In this document: in pieces, positions 17,929-26,145 of the stretch
Layout of the letters: each line of letters opens with the position of its first letter
Position numbering within the stretch: position 1 is the stretch's first letter
Assembly: GCA_040507985.1 (NCBI GenBank)
Contig: JBEVNR010000023.1
Location: forward strand, 1 to 64,000
Length of the DNA: 64,000 nucleotides
Source: JBEVNR01 sp040507985
GTDB taxonomy: Bacteria; Pseudomonadota; Alphaproteobacteria; Rickettsiales; UBA6187
Direction: 5' to 3'
Translations under genes and position numbers: made by a program
Notes under the pieces: generated by a model
Seen by the model: only the letters and a program-made list of their open reading frames with translations
What the model was told of the DNA's origin: nothing
Database searches by the model: none

Positions 17929-18267
17929 TTATATTTTCCTTTTATCGACGGCGCCTTCGATCCATGCCGAAAACGCCGGAAGCGCGTCGGCGGCGTCAAT
18001 CCGCACGACGCACGGCGTATCGTAAGGATGGTTTTGGACGACCCATTCTTGCAGTGAAGCGTAGCGGGAAACAAGGGTTTTTGCCAATAAAAGATATTCT
18101 CCGCTTTCTGATATTTTCCCATCCCAGCGATAGACGGAAGCATCGATGGCAATGATATTCACGCACGCCGCCAGCTCTTTTTCGACCAATCCCCGCGCAA
18201 GGCGTAATGCGCATTCCTTGTCGGGTGCGGCGACGTAGGCGAGGCAGAGAGAATCATCGGGAAGCAT
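17929..18267 (-). CDS. cutA: CutA-like divalent-cation tolerance protein
   Basis: A small trimeric cytosolic protein of the CutA1 family, linked to copper and divalent-metal tolerance; its exact activity is unsettled. From the ATG at 18267 it is 112 aa, the usual length. Conserved segments are ALRLARGLVEKELAACVNI, YRWDGKISESGEYLLLAKT and NHPYDTPCVVRI. An in-frame extension to 18351 adds a hydrophobic stretch foreign to the family and is left out. Other copper-related genes (P-type ATPase, multicopper oxidase, SodC) lie elsewhere in the window but not adjacent. Confidence 0.9.
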   Translation of the reverse strand: MLPDDSLCLAYVAAPDKECALRLARGLVEKELAACVNIIAIDASVYRWDGKISESGEYLLLAKTLVSRYASLQEWVVQNHPYDTPCVVRIDAADALPAFSAWIEGAVDKRKI

Positions 18268-18439
18268 GATAAGAATAACGATTGAGAATAAAACGCTTGA
18301 TTTGGAGGAATGATAGCAGATATAAATATGGAATCTTTCTAGATTCTGCATTCGTATGCATTTTTTAATTGCATTAGTTTATACGCTTAACACGATTAGC
18401 GCCACTTAGCCAATAAAACGCTTCTTATCTCGCTGCACA

Positions 18440-18916
18440 ATGGCGACTGCGCTGACGGAAGACGAACAAAAATATTGGAAGGATAGCTTTCCTGCAAGTC
18501 GCCATGACGAATTCAAACAAATAGTTTTCGTTGCGAAAGCCATAGTTACCTTCCTTAAAACGCAAGGAGGTGCATATTCCAACGTATGTTTCAAAGTTGA
18601 TAAATGGTCATACCCAAATTATCTTCCGGAAAATTTCACAACAGGGTTGATGCTTAAAATCACTACAAAAACTCCGGGTGATTTTTTACCGCCTTATAGC
18701 GTATTGCGAATCATTTCTCCTTATTTCGGCGCCGCTTTCGCGATTTCTGACAAAAATCAATACACTCGACCTGAAATAAGCGCGGAATCTTTTGATCAAA
18801 TGAAAGACAAATTCGCATTGGTTTTTATGAATAAACGTATGCATCAAGACCTTGTTAGCAAGGAATTTTCCTATTGCATTACTAAATGTAATGACGACAA
18901 ATTTCCCAATATATAG
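18440..18916 (+). CDS. Small hypothetical protein
   Basis: A 158-aa soluble protein of no recognised family, starting MATALTEDEQKYW. It contains an amphipathic helix (EFKQIVFVAKAIVTFLKT) followed by a mixed alpha/beta region rich in aromatic residues, and a Cys pair near the C-terminus (SYCITKCND). It is AT-rich relative to its neighbours and is divergent from cutA. No signal peptide or membrane helix is seen. Confidence that it is translated rests on its length, its ATG start and its atypical but protein-like composition. Confidence 0.55.
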   Translation: MATALTEDEQKYWKDSFPASRHDEFKQIVFVAKAIVTFLKTQGGAYSNVCFKVDKWSYPNYLPENFTTGLMLKITTKTPGDFLPPYSVLRIISPYFGAAFAISDKNQYTRPEISAESFDQMKDKFALVFMNKRMHQDLVSKEFSYCITKCNDDKFPNI

Positions 18917-19191
18917 CGTCGAAACGATATAGAAAAAATATGCCCTCGGTATTACGCGCGACATACGTAAATTACGGTTCCGCGTTAGCCCCTTTTGCCA
19001 ATGCCGCACTTTAAAGAGACCAATGGCAATGAGAGCTAAAAAACTTAAGCACGGTTGCTTTTCTTGTTTTATTCGGATTATGCATATCGTAAATATAAAA
19101 CGTGCAAATTTGACGTTTTAAAAAATTATTTTAATATTTTTTGATGATCGGGAAGAATATCAAACGAGGCGTAGATTTCTTCTTCACGGCT

Positions 19192-20604
19192 TCACGCCCC
19201 ATATTTCTTTCGCGCCGCCTTTAACGCCTTCTCGACGTTCGCCGGCGCGGTTCCGCCAAGGCTGGTGCGGGAGCGGACGGAATTATCGACGCTGAGCGCC
19301 GAATAGACGCCGTCGGTGATGCGCGGCTCGATCGCTTGCAAGTCCTTCAGCGGCAACTCCCACAATTTACACTTTTTTTGCTCGGCCAAACATACCGCTT
19401 TGCCGACGATATGGTGGGCGGAGCGGAACGGCACGTCGCATTCGCGCACCAGCCAGTCCGCCAGGTCCGTAGCGGTGGAAAATCCGGATTCGGCGGCGGC
19501 GCGCATGGAGGGCGCGTTCGGCTCCATGCCTTCCACCATGCCGCGCATGGCGGCGAGGCACAGCAGCAGATCGTCCCCCGCGCGAAAAAGCGGCGCCTTG
19601 TCTTCCTGCATGTCTTTGCCATAGGTCAGGCATAACCCTTTCATGACGGTAAGCAGCGAGATAAGCGCGCCGTAGACGCTCCCCGTTTTGGCGCGGACCA
19701 GCTCGGCGGCGTCGGGATTGCGCTTTTGCGGCATGATCGAGCTGCCGGTGGTAAAGGATTGCGGAAGCGTGATGAACTTATATCCATGGCTGCACCACAG
19801 CACCATCTCTTCCGCAAGGCGCGAGAGATGCATCGAGCAAATGGAGGCGGCGGCGAGAAATTCCAGCGCATAGTCGCGCGCGGACACGGCATCCATCGAA
19901 TTGGCGCACGGCGCGTCGAAATCGAGCGCTTTGGCCGTCGCCTTTCTGTCGATGGGAAAAGACGTGCCGGCGAGCGCCGCCGCGCCCAGCGGGCATTCGT
20001 TCATACGAGCCCGGGCGTCCGAAAACCTTCCCCGGTCCCGCCCGAGCATTTCGACGTAGGCGTGCAGATGGTGGCCGAACGTCACCGGCTGCGCCGTTTG
20101 CAGGTGGGTGAAGCCGGGCATGACGGTCGCGGCGTGCTTCTCCGCTTTGTCTAAAAGCGCTTTTTGCAATTCCCTTAGCGCGACGTCGCAGGCGTCGCAC
20201 AAGGCGCGCACATATAAGCGAAAATCAACGGCGATTTGATCGTTGCGCGAGCGCGCGGTGTGCAGCCGCCCGGCGACGTCTTCGCCAAGCAAATCATGCA
20301 GGCGATTTTCGACGTTCATATGAATGTCTTCCAAATCGACGCGAAAATCGAAGACGTCGTCCGAAATTTCGCGCTCCACTTGCAGCAACCCTTGCTTTAA
20401 GGCTTTGGCGGCGTCGGACGAGATAATTTTGGTCTTCGCCAGCATGTCGGCGTGGGCGATGGAGCCTTGCACGTCCTGGCGGTAAAGGCGCTTGTCGACG
20501 TCGATGGAGGCGTTGATTTTTTCCATCACCTCGCTCATGCCCTGCGAAAAATGCCCCCCCCACATCGGGTTGGCAAGCGGCGGCGTTTTCTTGGCGTCTT
20601 CCAT
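19192..20604 (-). CDS. argH: Argininosuccinate lyase
   Basis: Cleaves argininosuccinate to arginine and fumarate, the last step of arginine synthesis, as a cytosolic tetramer. It is 470 aa, the family length. The fumarase/aspartase superfamily signature [15 protein letters not shown] is intact. So are [20 protein letters not shown] at the N-terminus, [20 protein letters not shown] and [18 protein letters not shown] with the catalytic His. It is divergent from the tlpA-like gene, an arrangement common in alphaproteobacteria. lysA, often downstream of argH in relatives, is instead at 40039. Confidence 0.97.
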   Translation of the reverse strand: MEDAKKTPPLANPMWGGHFSQGMSEVMEKINASIDVDKRLYRQDVQGSIAHADMLAKTKIISSDAAKALKQGLLQVEREISDDVFDFRVDLEDIHMNVENRLHDLLGEDVAGRLHTARSRNDQIAVDFRLYVRALCDACDVALRELQKALLDKAEKHAATVMPGFTHLQTAQPVTFGHHLHAYVEMLGRDRGRFSDARARMNECPLGAAALAGTSFPIDRKATAKALDFDAPCANSMDAVSARDYALEFLAAASICSMHLSRLAEEMVLWCSHGYKFITLPQSFTTGSSIMPQKRNPDAAELVRAKTGSVYGALISLLTVMKGLCLTYGKDMQEDKAPLFRAGDDLLLCLAAMRGMVEGMEPNAPSMRAAAESGFSTATDLADWLVRECDVPFRSAHHIVGKAVCLAEQKKCKLWELPLKDLQAIEPRITDGVYSALSVDNSVRSRTSLGGTAPANVEKALKAARKKYGA

Positions 20605-20627
20605 AAGATAGCGTTCTTTGCCTTGCG

Positions 20628-20656
20628 TTGCGTAAAAGCGATTTTTGTGGTATGCT
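20628..20656 (+). promoter_or_regulatory. Predicted promoter for the tlpA-like gene
   Basis: TTGCGT (20628-20633) and TATGCT (20651-20656) are separated by 17 bp, with predicted initiation near 20663 and the ATG at 20684. It lies in the 79-bp divergent region between argH and the thioredoxin-like gene. Confidence 0.45.
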
Positions 20657-20683
20657 ATGCGCTAAGTATTAAGGAAAAACGCC

Positions 20684-21214
20684 ATGCATATCAAGAGTTT
20701 TTGCGGATTCGTCGGCATGTTGTCCATGCAATGCCTGATTCCGCCGCTCGCCTTGGCGCAAGAAAACATAAAACTGTCGCCGGTCGCGCTTCCCGACATT
20801 ACCGTGAAGGCGGATGGAAAGGAATTCTCCATCAAGCAACTTATTAGCGACGCCAAGGTGACGATACTGCATTTTTGGGCGACGTGGTGTCCGTCCTGCG
20901 CCGACGAAATGCCCAACTTAGCAAAATTTTCACGCGAATTGGAAAAAGCGGGCGGGGAAGTGGCGTCCTTCGCGCTCGAAAACGCCTCGACCGAAAAAAT
21001 TCGCGGCTACTTAAAAAAATACGGCGCCGACGACATGACGCCCTACACGGTAGACCGTAGCGAAGCCATGAAAACCTTCGGCCTGCGCGGCATTCCCACC
21101 ACGCTTATCGTCGGGAAGGACGGCAAGCTCTACGAGAAATGGGAGGGCGACCGGGACTGGACGCAAGACGGACTTGCCGAAAAAGTGTTGGAAGCCGTGA
21201 AGAGCGGGGAATGA
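20684..21214 (+). CDS. TlpA-family thioredoxin-like protein
   Basis: A 176-aa periplasmic thiol-disulfide reductase of the TlpA/ResA type. The N-terminal 26 residues form a signal sequence or anchor ending near ALAQE. The thioredoxin fold carries the active site WATWCPSCADEMP (CPSC). The cis-proline loop is present as LRGIPTTLIVGKDG. Members keep cytochrome c haem-binding cysteines or copper-site cysteines of oxidases reduced, which would suit the bc1 complex encoded here. That link is an inference. Its divergent placement with argH is typical for alphaproteobacteria. Confidence 0.88.
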   Translation: MHIKSFCGFVGMLSMQCLIPPLALAQENIKLSPVALPDITVKADGKEFSIKQLISDAKVTILHFWATWCPSCADEMPNLAKFSRELEKAGGEVASFALENASTEKIRGYLKKYGADDMTPYTVDRSEAMKTFGLRGIPTTLIVGKDGKLYEKWEGDRDWTQDGLAEKVLEAVKSGE

Positions 21215-21223
21215 ATCTACAAC

Positions 21224-21952
21224 CTAAAAGACGTCCATCGCCCGGCGCATGGAGGAAATGGCGCCCTCCAGCCCCACGAACAGCGCTTCGCCGATGAGGA
21301 AATGCCCGACATTCAGCTCCCGCACGTCCTTTAGCCGACAGATCGGACCCACGTTTTTGTCGGTGAGTCCATGGCCCGCGTGGCATTCCACATCAAGCTC
21401 CGCCAGCAGTTCCGCAGCGTCGCGCAACTTTCGCCGTTCCTCGGCGCACATGGCGTCCGTCGTCGCGTTGGCGTAGGCGCCGGTGTGCAATTCGACGATA
21501 TCCGTCCCGATGCGCTTCGCCGCCCGCAATTGTTCGCGGTCGGGATCGAGAAATAGCGACAAACGCATTCCCGCCTCTTGCAATGGACGCAGCAAGGCGA
21601 TAAGTTCGTCTTCGCGTCCGACGACGGACAAACCGCCCTCGGTGGTGAGTTCCGCGCGTTTTTCCGGCACCACGCAGACGGCGTGCGGATGCACCCGCAT
21701 GGCGAACTCGGCCATTTCGCGCGTGGCTGCCATTTCTAAATTCACCGGCAAGGCGCACCGCTCCTTAATCGCAAGCACGTCGGCCTCGCGGATATGACGC
21801 CTGTCTTCCCGCAAATGTACCGTAATGCCGTCCGCCCCGGCGCCCTCCGCCGCCAGCGCCGCCCGAATCGGGCAGGGATGCGCTCCGCCGCGCGCGTTGC
21901 GCAACGTGGCGACGTGGTCGATGTTCACGCCAAGACGAATGCGCTCCATCAT
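21224..21952 (-). CDS. pdxJ: Pyridoxine 5'-phosphate synthase
   Basis: Condenses 1-deoxy-D-xylulose 5-phosphate with 3-amino-2-oxopropyl phosphate to give pyridoxine 5'-phosphate in the DXP-dependent vitamin B6 pathway. The 242-aa TIM barrel has the normal length and conserved segments: [32 protein letters not shown], the LPVNLEMA strand, [26 protein letters not shown] and [11 protein letters not shown]. It overlaps purQ by 4 bp (ATGA), so the two are co-translated. Relatives often place pdxJ with acpS; that gene is not seen here. Confidence 0.96.
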   Translation of the reverse strand: MMERIRLGVNIDHVATLRNARGGAHPCPIRAALAAEGAGADGITVHLREDRRHIREADVLAIKERCALPVNLEMAATREMAEFAMRVHPHAVCVVPEKRAELTTEGGLSVVGREDELIALLRPLQEAGMRLSLFLDPDREQLRAAKRIGTDIVELHTGAYANATTDAMCAEERRKLRDAAELLAELDVECHAGHGLTDKNVGPICRLKDVRELNVGHFLIGEALFVGLEGAISSMRRAMDVF

Positions 21953-22620
21953 CCGATGGCCGTTTGCAGGGAGGCGAACAGGGGAATGCCGTCCGTACCG
22001 CCGGTATCGGCGTCGACGGCGCGCTCGGGGTGCGGCATCATCCCCAACACGCGAAAATTTTCGCTATAGACGCCGGCGACGTCGCCGGAGGATCCGTTGG
22101 GATTATCGCCCGGAGCATAATAAAACGCCGCCCTCCCTTCCCCTTGCAGGCGTTTCAGCAAGTCGGCGTCCGCGACGTAATTTCCGTCGTGATGCGCCAC
22201 CGGAAGGGAGGCGAGCGCAGCGCCGTCGTAGCGCGACGTAAAGGCGACGTCGGTGCGCGCCGCGCGAACGCCCACGTTTTTACAGACGAAGGAAAGCCCG
22301 GCGTTCCGTATCAGCGCCCCGGGAAGCAAGCCGCTTTCGGCGAGAATCTGAAACCCGTTGCACACGCCCAGCACATAGCCGCCCCGCGCCGCGAAGCGCC
22401 TGACTTCTTCCATGACGGGAGAGCGCGAGGCAAGCGCACCGCACCTTAGGTAATCGCCGTAAGAGAATCCCCCCGGCAGCGCCACGAGGTCAATTCCCTC
22501 CGGAAGCGCGGCGTCGCCGTGCCAAACGCGAACGGGCGGCGCGTCGCAAAACTTCGCCAATGCCTCGCGCATGTCGCGGTCGCAGTTGGAGCCGGGAAAA
22601 GTGATGACCGCCGCTTTCAT
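21949..22620 (-). CDS. purQ: Phosphoribosylformylglycinamidine synthase subunit PurQ
   Basis: Glutaminase subunit that supplies ammonia to PurL for the fourth step of purine synthesis. Its 223 aa are the expected size for the three-subunit form (PurL, PurQ, PurS). The class I amidotransferase triad is visible: the nucleophile Cys in GVCNGFQIL and the His-Glu pair in MMPHPERA. The N-terminus [15 protein letters not shown] is diagnostic. purS and purL are not adjacent, which is unusual since they commonly precede purQ; here it leads a two-gene unit with pdxJ. Confidence 0.96.
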   Translation of the reverse strand: MKAAVITFPGSNCDRDMREALAKFCDAPPVRVWHGDAALPEGIDLVALPGGFSYGDYLRCGALASRSPVMEEVRRFAARGGYVLGVCNGFQILAESGLLPGALIRNAGLSFVCKNVGVRAARTDVAFTSRYDGAALASLPVAHHDGNYVADADLLKRLQGEGRAAFYYAPGDNPNGSSGDVAGVYSENFRVLGMMPHPERAVDADTGGTDGIPLFASLQTAIG

Positions 22621-22925
22621 ACCTTAACATCGCCAAAATTAATGTTCCGTTTCCACTATATAATCCGTCTTATGCAGAGAAAAGAAAAAAATTGGCTTTA
22701 TGCGGCCAACGCGTCCGGACCGTTACTTTCGTGCGAGCGGAAAAACCAAGAGCAACGCAGTTTCGTCCATACATTTCCTTATAATAGATTGCGTATGAAG
22801 AGCGTGTCCGCCTTCTCTAGTTTATTAAAAATTTCTTTTTTAATAACGCATGACGCAGGAGAACTTTTTGTTTACAGGAAGTATGTTTTACTTAACAGGA
22901 GCGCGCTGCGATCGATTCTCCGTCT
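22621..22925. other. Intergenic region without recognised gene
   Basis: About 305 bp between the purQ start and the stop of the minus-strand membrane-protein gene. An open frame continues through it on the plus strand from inside purQ antisense, but it has no ribosome site or recognisable protein features. The purQ promoter must lie near the left edge; TATAGT read on the minus strand just upstream of purQ is a weak candidate -10. Nothing else is seen. Confidence 0.5.
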
Positions 22926-23639
22926 CTATCGGCTTCCGTTCTTCCCCTTGACCGATTCGGGAAAGAAATGATTGGCGACCTGAACGCCGATATAGAGCGC
23001 AAGGATAAAAGCTACGACGAAAAAAATAACCCATCCCGCAATCACATATGACTGGGCGTAAACGATCAATGGCTCTCCTCGTGCGGACGAGACGGGAATG
23101 TTTTCGGCCTTTAACGCTAACATAGCGTTTTCCGCATATCGTTTGAACAGATCGTACCTGTACCGGGCATATCCCAAAAAAATAAACACGACGAAACATT
23201 GAAATAAACATGAGGCAGCAGCACGCATTTCATCGGAGATCGTTTTTTTCGCAATCAAAAGAACATATTGTAGGATAAAATGCAATATTAAGTTGCAGAC
23301 AAGGCACAGAAAAGTTTGCGGAAATTCAAAATATTCCGCTTTTTTCCATTTCGCGTGCGCGGCGTAAGATTGGCGGGCATAATCGAGAACGTTTTCGTTC
23401 GCATTCGCGTTATACCCCGTAATTTCCTTACTATCATTGCACCAAAAGGGCGCGGTATCGCTTGGGACGGATTTTAGCGCGGCACATAGGGAAGCGTCGG
23501 ACTCTTTCATGTTTCCTATATGCCAGGAAGAAAATCCGGAAAGAAAGATAAGCGTCAATATTACGGCAAAAGTCATGCATACCACCAATTTGGTGGTGCG
23601 AGATATTTCCGCGCGTGGATCATAGCGACGAGCGTTCAT
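22926..23639 (-). CDS. Hypothetical four-helix membrane protein (paralogue A)
   Basis: A 237-aa protein from the ATG at 23639; an upstream in-frame TTG at 23699 is less likely. Four hydrophobic segments are visible: about residues 17-36 (KLVVCMTFAVILTLIFLSG), 107-130, 141-157 and 198-218. The loop between the first and second is about 70 residues and carries PFWC and VLDYARQSY. A loop before the last segment carries LALK. The C-terminus is short and basic. Its layout and several residues recur in the protein at 36188-37102. No database family is recognised. The gene stands alone between purQ and the glycosyltransferase. The function is unknown. Confidence 0.6.
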   Translation of the reverse strand: MNARRYDPRAEISRTTKLVVCMTFAVILTLIFLSGFSSWHIGNMKESDASLCAALKSVPSDTAPFWCNDSKEITGYNANANENVLDYARQSYAAHAKWKKAEYFEFPQTFLCLVCNLILHFILQYVLLIAKKTISDEMRAAASCLFQCFVVFIFLGYARYRYDLFKRYAENAMLALKAENIPVSSARGEPLIVYAQSYVIAGWVIFFVVAFILALYIGVQVANHFFPESVKGKNGSR

Positions 23640-23787
23640 CGTGATGATTTCTATTGACCGGCAATAAAAATCAACAACTATCGGCAACACGTGAGGCAAT
23701 TGATGCTGAGAAGCGGTAAGAGATAAGTCTGTATGAACGATTCAAACGGTTAAGTAAATATAATACTATACCTAAAAACTTAAAAAA

Positions 23788-24738
23788 TCAACGACGCCGA
23801 ACGTTGTTATCGTTTTTTAGGGCATAGGACGTCCTGCCGCCGCCCGGCGCGTAATAGGTGCGTAGGAGCATTTCCGCCACGAATCCCGTCGTAATAAATT
23901 GAACGCCGGCGACGAGGAACAATATTCCCACGAAAAATAACGGCCTGCCGCCCACGCTCTCGCCGGAAATTTTCAGCGCCAGCAAATAAGATTCAACCAA
24001 TCCGCCGACGAGCGTCAATCCGACGCCTATCGTGCCGAACAAATGCATCGGGCGGCGCATGAAGCGCATGAAAAACACGATAAGCAAGATATCGCTGACG
24101 ACCCGCGTCGTGCGGCCCAATCCGTATTTGGTTTTTCCGTGAAGGCGAGGATGGTGCCGCACCGGAACTTCCTTAATGCGGTTGCCGTCGAGATGCGCCA
24201 GCACCGCGATGAATCGGTGCATGTCGCCGTGCAGTTCCAGCCGTTTCAGCGCCTCCGCCTTAAACAGCTTTAGCGAGCATCCTTGGTCACTGATTTTCAG
24301 GCCCGTGAGCGCGCGAATCAAGAAATTGGCGATGCGGCTGGGCAGCTTTCGACGGAAGAAATTATCTTTTCTGCGCGCGCGACTGCCGATGACGACGTCG
24401 GCCTCGCCGCCTTCGACGCTGCGCAGCATCTCGGGAATGTCCGTCGGATCGTTCTGCAGGTCGCCATCCATCAGCGCGATATATTCCCCGTGCGCCGCGT
24501 CAATTCCGGCTTTGGTGGCGGCGGTTTGGCCGTAATTGCGCGCCAGTTCCACGATGCGCACGCGCGGGGTTGCCGCCTCCATTAGGCGAAGGACGGTGGA
24601 ATCGCGCGAGCCGTCGTCGACGATCACCGCCTCATAATCTATGTCTTTCAACGCCGCGTCCAGCGCCGCGATCAACCCGGCGGCGTTTTCCTCTTCGTTA
24701 TGCATGGGAATGACGACGGAAAGAAGCGGGAAATCCAT
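23788..24738 (-). CDS. Polyprenyl-phosphate glycosyltransferase (GT2, DPM1/GtrB-like)
   Basis: Transfers a sugar from a nucleotide donor to undecaprenyl phosphate at the inner membrane, providing a lipid-linked sugar for envelope modification. It is 316 aa. The N-terminal GT2 domain shows LLSVVIPMHNEEENAAGLI, EAVIVDDGSRDSTV and YIALMDGDLQNDPTDIPEML, with the DGDLQ metal site. A QGCSLKLFKAEAL segment and VRHHPRLHGKTKYG follow. Two C-terminal membrane helices, about residues 228-252 and 265-290, end it, as in GtrB and ArnC. The sugar cannot be deduced. It starts 7 nt downstream of the pssA stop and is probably co-transcribed with it. Confidence 0.9.
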   Translation of the reverse strand: MDFPLLSVVIPMHNEEENAAGLIAALDAALKDIDYEAVIVDDGSRDSTVLRLMEAATPRVRIVELARNYGQTAATKAGIDAAHGEYIALMDGDLQNDPTDIPEMLRSVEGGEADVVIGSRARRKDNFFRRKLPSRIANFLIRALTGLKISDQGCSLKLFKAEALKRLELHGDMHRFIAVLAHLDGNRIKEVPVRHHPRLHGKTKYGLGRTTRVVSDILLIVFFMRFMRRPMHLFGTIGVGLTLVGGLVESYLLALKISGESVGGRPLFFVGILFLVAGVQFITTGFVAEMLLRTYYAPGGGRTSYALKNDNNVRRR

Positions 24739-24745
24739 AACGACG

Positions 24746-25558
24746 TCATTCCTTTTCCGCGCTCGCCGCCATCAGCGACATGACGGGGATGGTGAGCAGG
24801 TAACAGGCGCCGACGATGGGAAACCCTATCCACGGTTCAAGAATGAGCGCAATCATGGCCACGCTAAACAACGCCATGACGATGGAGACGTATCGGCGGG
24901 GAATGTTTAATCCCTTAAGGGAGACGGTCGGTAAATTGCTCACCATCATCACGGCGATTAAAAACATGTATAAGGTCATTTGCCAGCCGTTAAACACGTA
25001 ATATACCTTATGAAAACGGTCTTCCTGAAAAAACACCGTCATCAGCGGCGCAAGGCACAGCAAACCCGCCGCCGGGGAAGGCATGCCCTCGAAATGGTTC
25101 ACCTTAATGCGCGCTTCGTCCATCGGCCCGGCGTCGCATTTTTTATCGGCGGAGGAAACGTTAAACCGCGCCAGACGTATGGCTCCGCAAATAATGAAGA
25201 AAATCGCCACTCCCCAGCCGACGCCCTTAATCGAGTGCGTGAGCCATACGTAGCTGATAAAGGCGGGAGCCACGGCAAAGTTGAGGAAGTCGCTTAAGCT
25301 ATCAAGTTCCGCCCCGAATTTGCTGGAGGCGTTTAAAATGCGGGCGACCCGTCCGTCTATGCCGTCGATGAAGGCGGCGAAGATAATGCAGGCCACCGCT
25401 TCCTTCCAGCGGTCGTGTACCGCAAACTTTAACGAAAAAAGCCCGAAGCACAGCCCTAAAATGGTGATGAGGCTCGGAACGAGCGCAGTGACGGGAAGCC
25501 GCGCGGACGGTTTGCCGGAAGCAAGAGGCTCCGTTGAGATAGGCTCCGAATCCGCCAT
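24746..25558 (-). CDS. pssA: CDP-diacylglycerol--serine O-phosphatidyltransferase
   Basis: Makes phosphatidylserine from CDP-diacylglycerol and serine, the first step to phosphatidylethanolamine. From the ATG at 25558 it is 270 aa. The CDP-alcohol phosphatidyltransferase signature is exact, DG-x2-AR-x8-G-x3-D-x3-D, within DGRVARILNASSKFGAELD and the following SLSD. About eight hydrophobic segments fit the integral-membrane bacterial type II enzyme. A GGGGA-like ribosome site precedes this ATG; a longer start at 25621 adds 21 residues without family support. psd, the usual neighbour, is absent from the window. Confidence 0.93.
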   Translation of the reverse strand: MADSEPISTEPLASGKPSARLPVTALVPSLITILGLCFGLFSLKFAVHDRWKEAVACIIFAAFIDGIDGRVARILNASSKFGAELDSLSDFLNFAVAPAFISYVWLTHSIKGVGWGVAIFFIICGAIRLARFNVSSADKKCDAGPMDEARIKVNHFEGMPSPAAGLLCLAPLMTVFFQEDRFHKVYYVFNGWQMTLYMFLIAVMMVSNLPTVSLKGLNIPRRYVSIVMALFSVAMIALILEPWIGFPIVGACYLLTIPVMSLMAASAEKE

Positions 25559-25666
25559 GGCATGTCCCCAAATCACTTTACGAAAGTATGCTAAGTATAA
25601 AGGCTTGCGAACCGGAAGCAAGCGCGACGTAGCCTTTAGCGCAAAAAATCGAACGTTAGCGCTGTT

Positions 25667-25999
25667 TTACTCCCAATACACCGGATAGGAGTAATCGGAG
25701 TCATTATCCGTCGGATAGGAGCGCTGCATCCGCGCCCCGTTCGGCGGGGACGGATAGCGGGGAGGCACGTAATAGGAATCGTTGTCGCGAATGGCGGGCT
25801 GTACGGGAACGTAGTAAAAATCGTTGTCGCGCGGAAGGGCCTCGCCTCCATGTTGCCGATAATGCTTCATAAGGGACGACGACGTGTAATGCGGTTCACC
25901 CGCGACGATCTCGTCGCTACCGCACGCGGCGCCAAGCAATACCGGCGCAAGCAGCGCTACCTTGCCGAAAATGCGCCACAAATTAATAATCGTTCTCAT
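25667..25999 (-). CDS. Small tyrosine-rich putative lipoprotein
   Basis: From the ATG at 25999 the product is 110 aa. A signal sequence ends in the lipobox-like LLGAAC, so it is probably a lipid-anchored envelope protein. The mature part is rich in Tyr, Pro, Asp and Arg and contains three imperfect copies of a short unit: RDNDFYYVPVQPA, RDNDSYYVPPRYP and TDNDSDYSYPVYW. No family is recognised. The upstream in-frame start at 26074 would bury the signal sequence and is rejected. Confidence 0.65.
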   Translation of the reverse strand: MRTIINLWRIFGKVALLAPVLLGAACGSDEIVAGEPHYTSSSLMKHYRQHGGEALPRDNDFYYVPVQPAIRDNDSYYVPPRYPSPPNGARMQRSYPTDNDSDYSYPVYWE

Positions 26000-26145
26000 T
26001 TTTATAATGCCATAATTATTACGTTTCATCAACGTCGTCGCGTTTTCTATACCTTTCCTCGTAATAACAATCAAGAGGAAGCCGCACTCTTTGTAAGATA
26101 ATATTTATATTTTCATCAACCACGGGATGAATTTGTGCGGCCACG

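Noticed and set aside
19097..19119. Hairpin AAAACGT/ACGTTTT between argH and the 158-aa gene
   Set aside because: The stem is short and AT-rich, so it is too weak to call as a terminator for either convergent gene.
22519..22971. Plus-strand open frame of 150 codons
   Set aside because: It begins antisense inside purQ, has no ribosome site, and shows no protein-like composition through the intergenic part.
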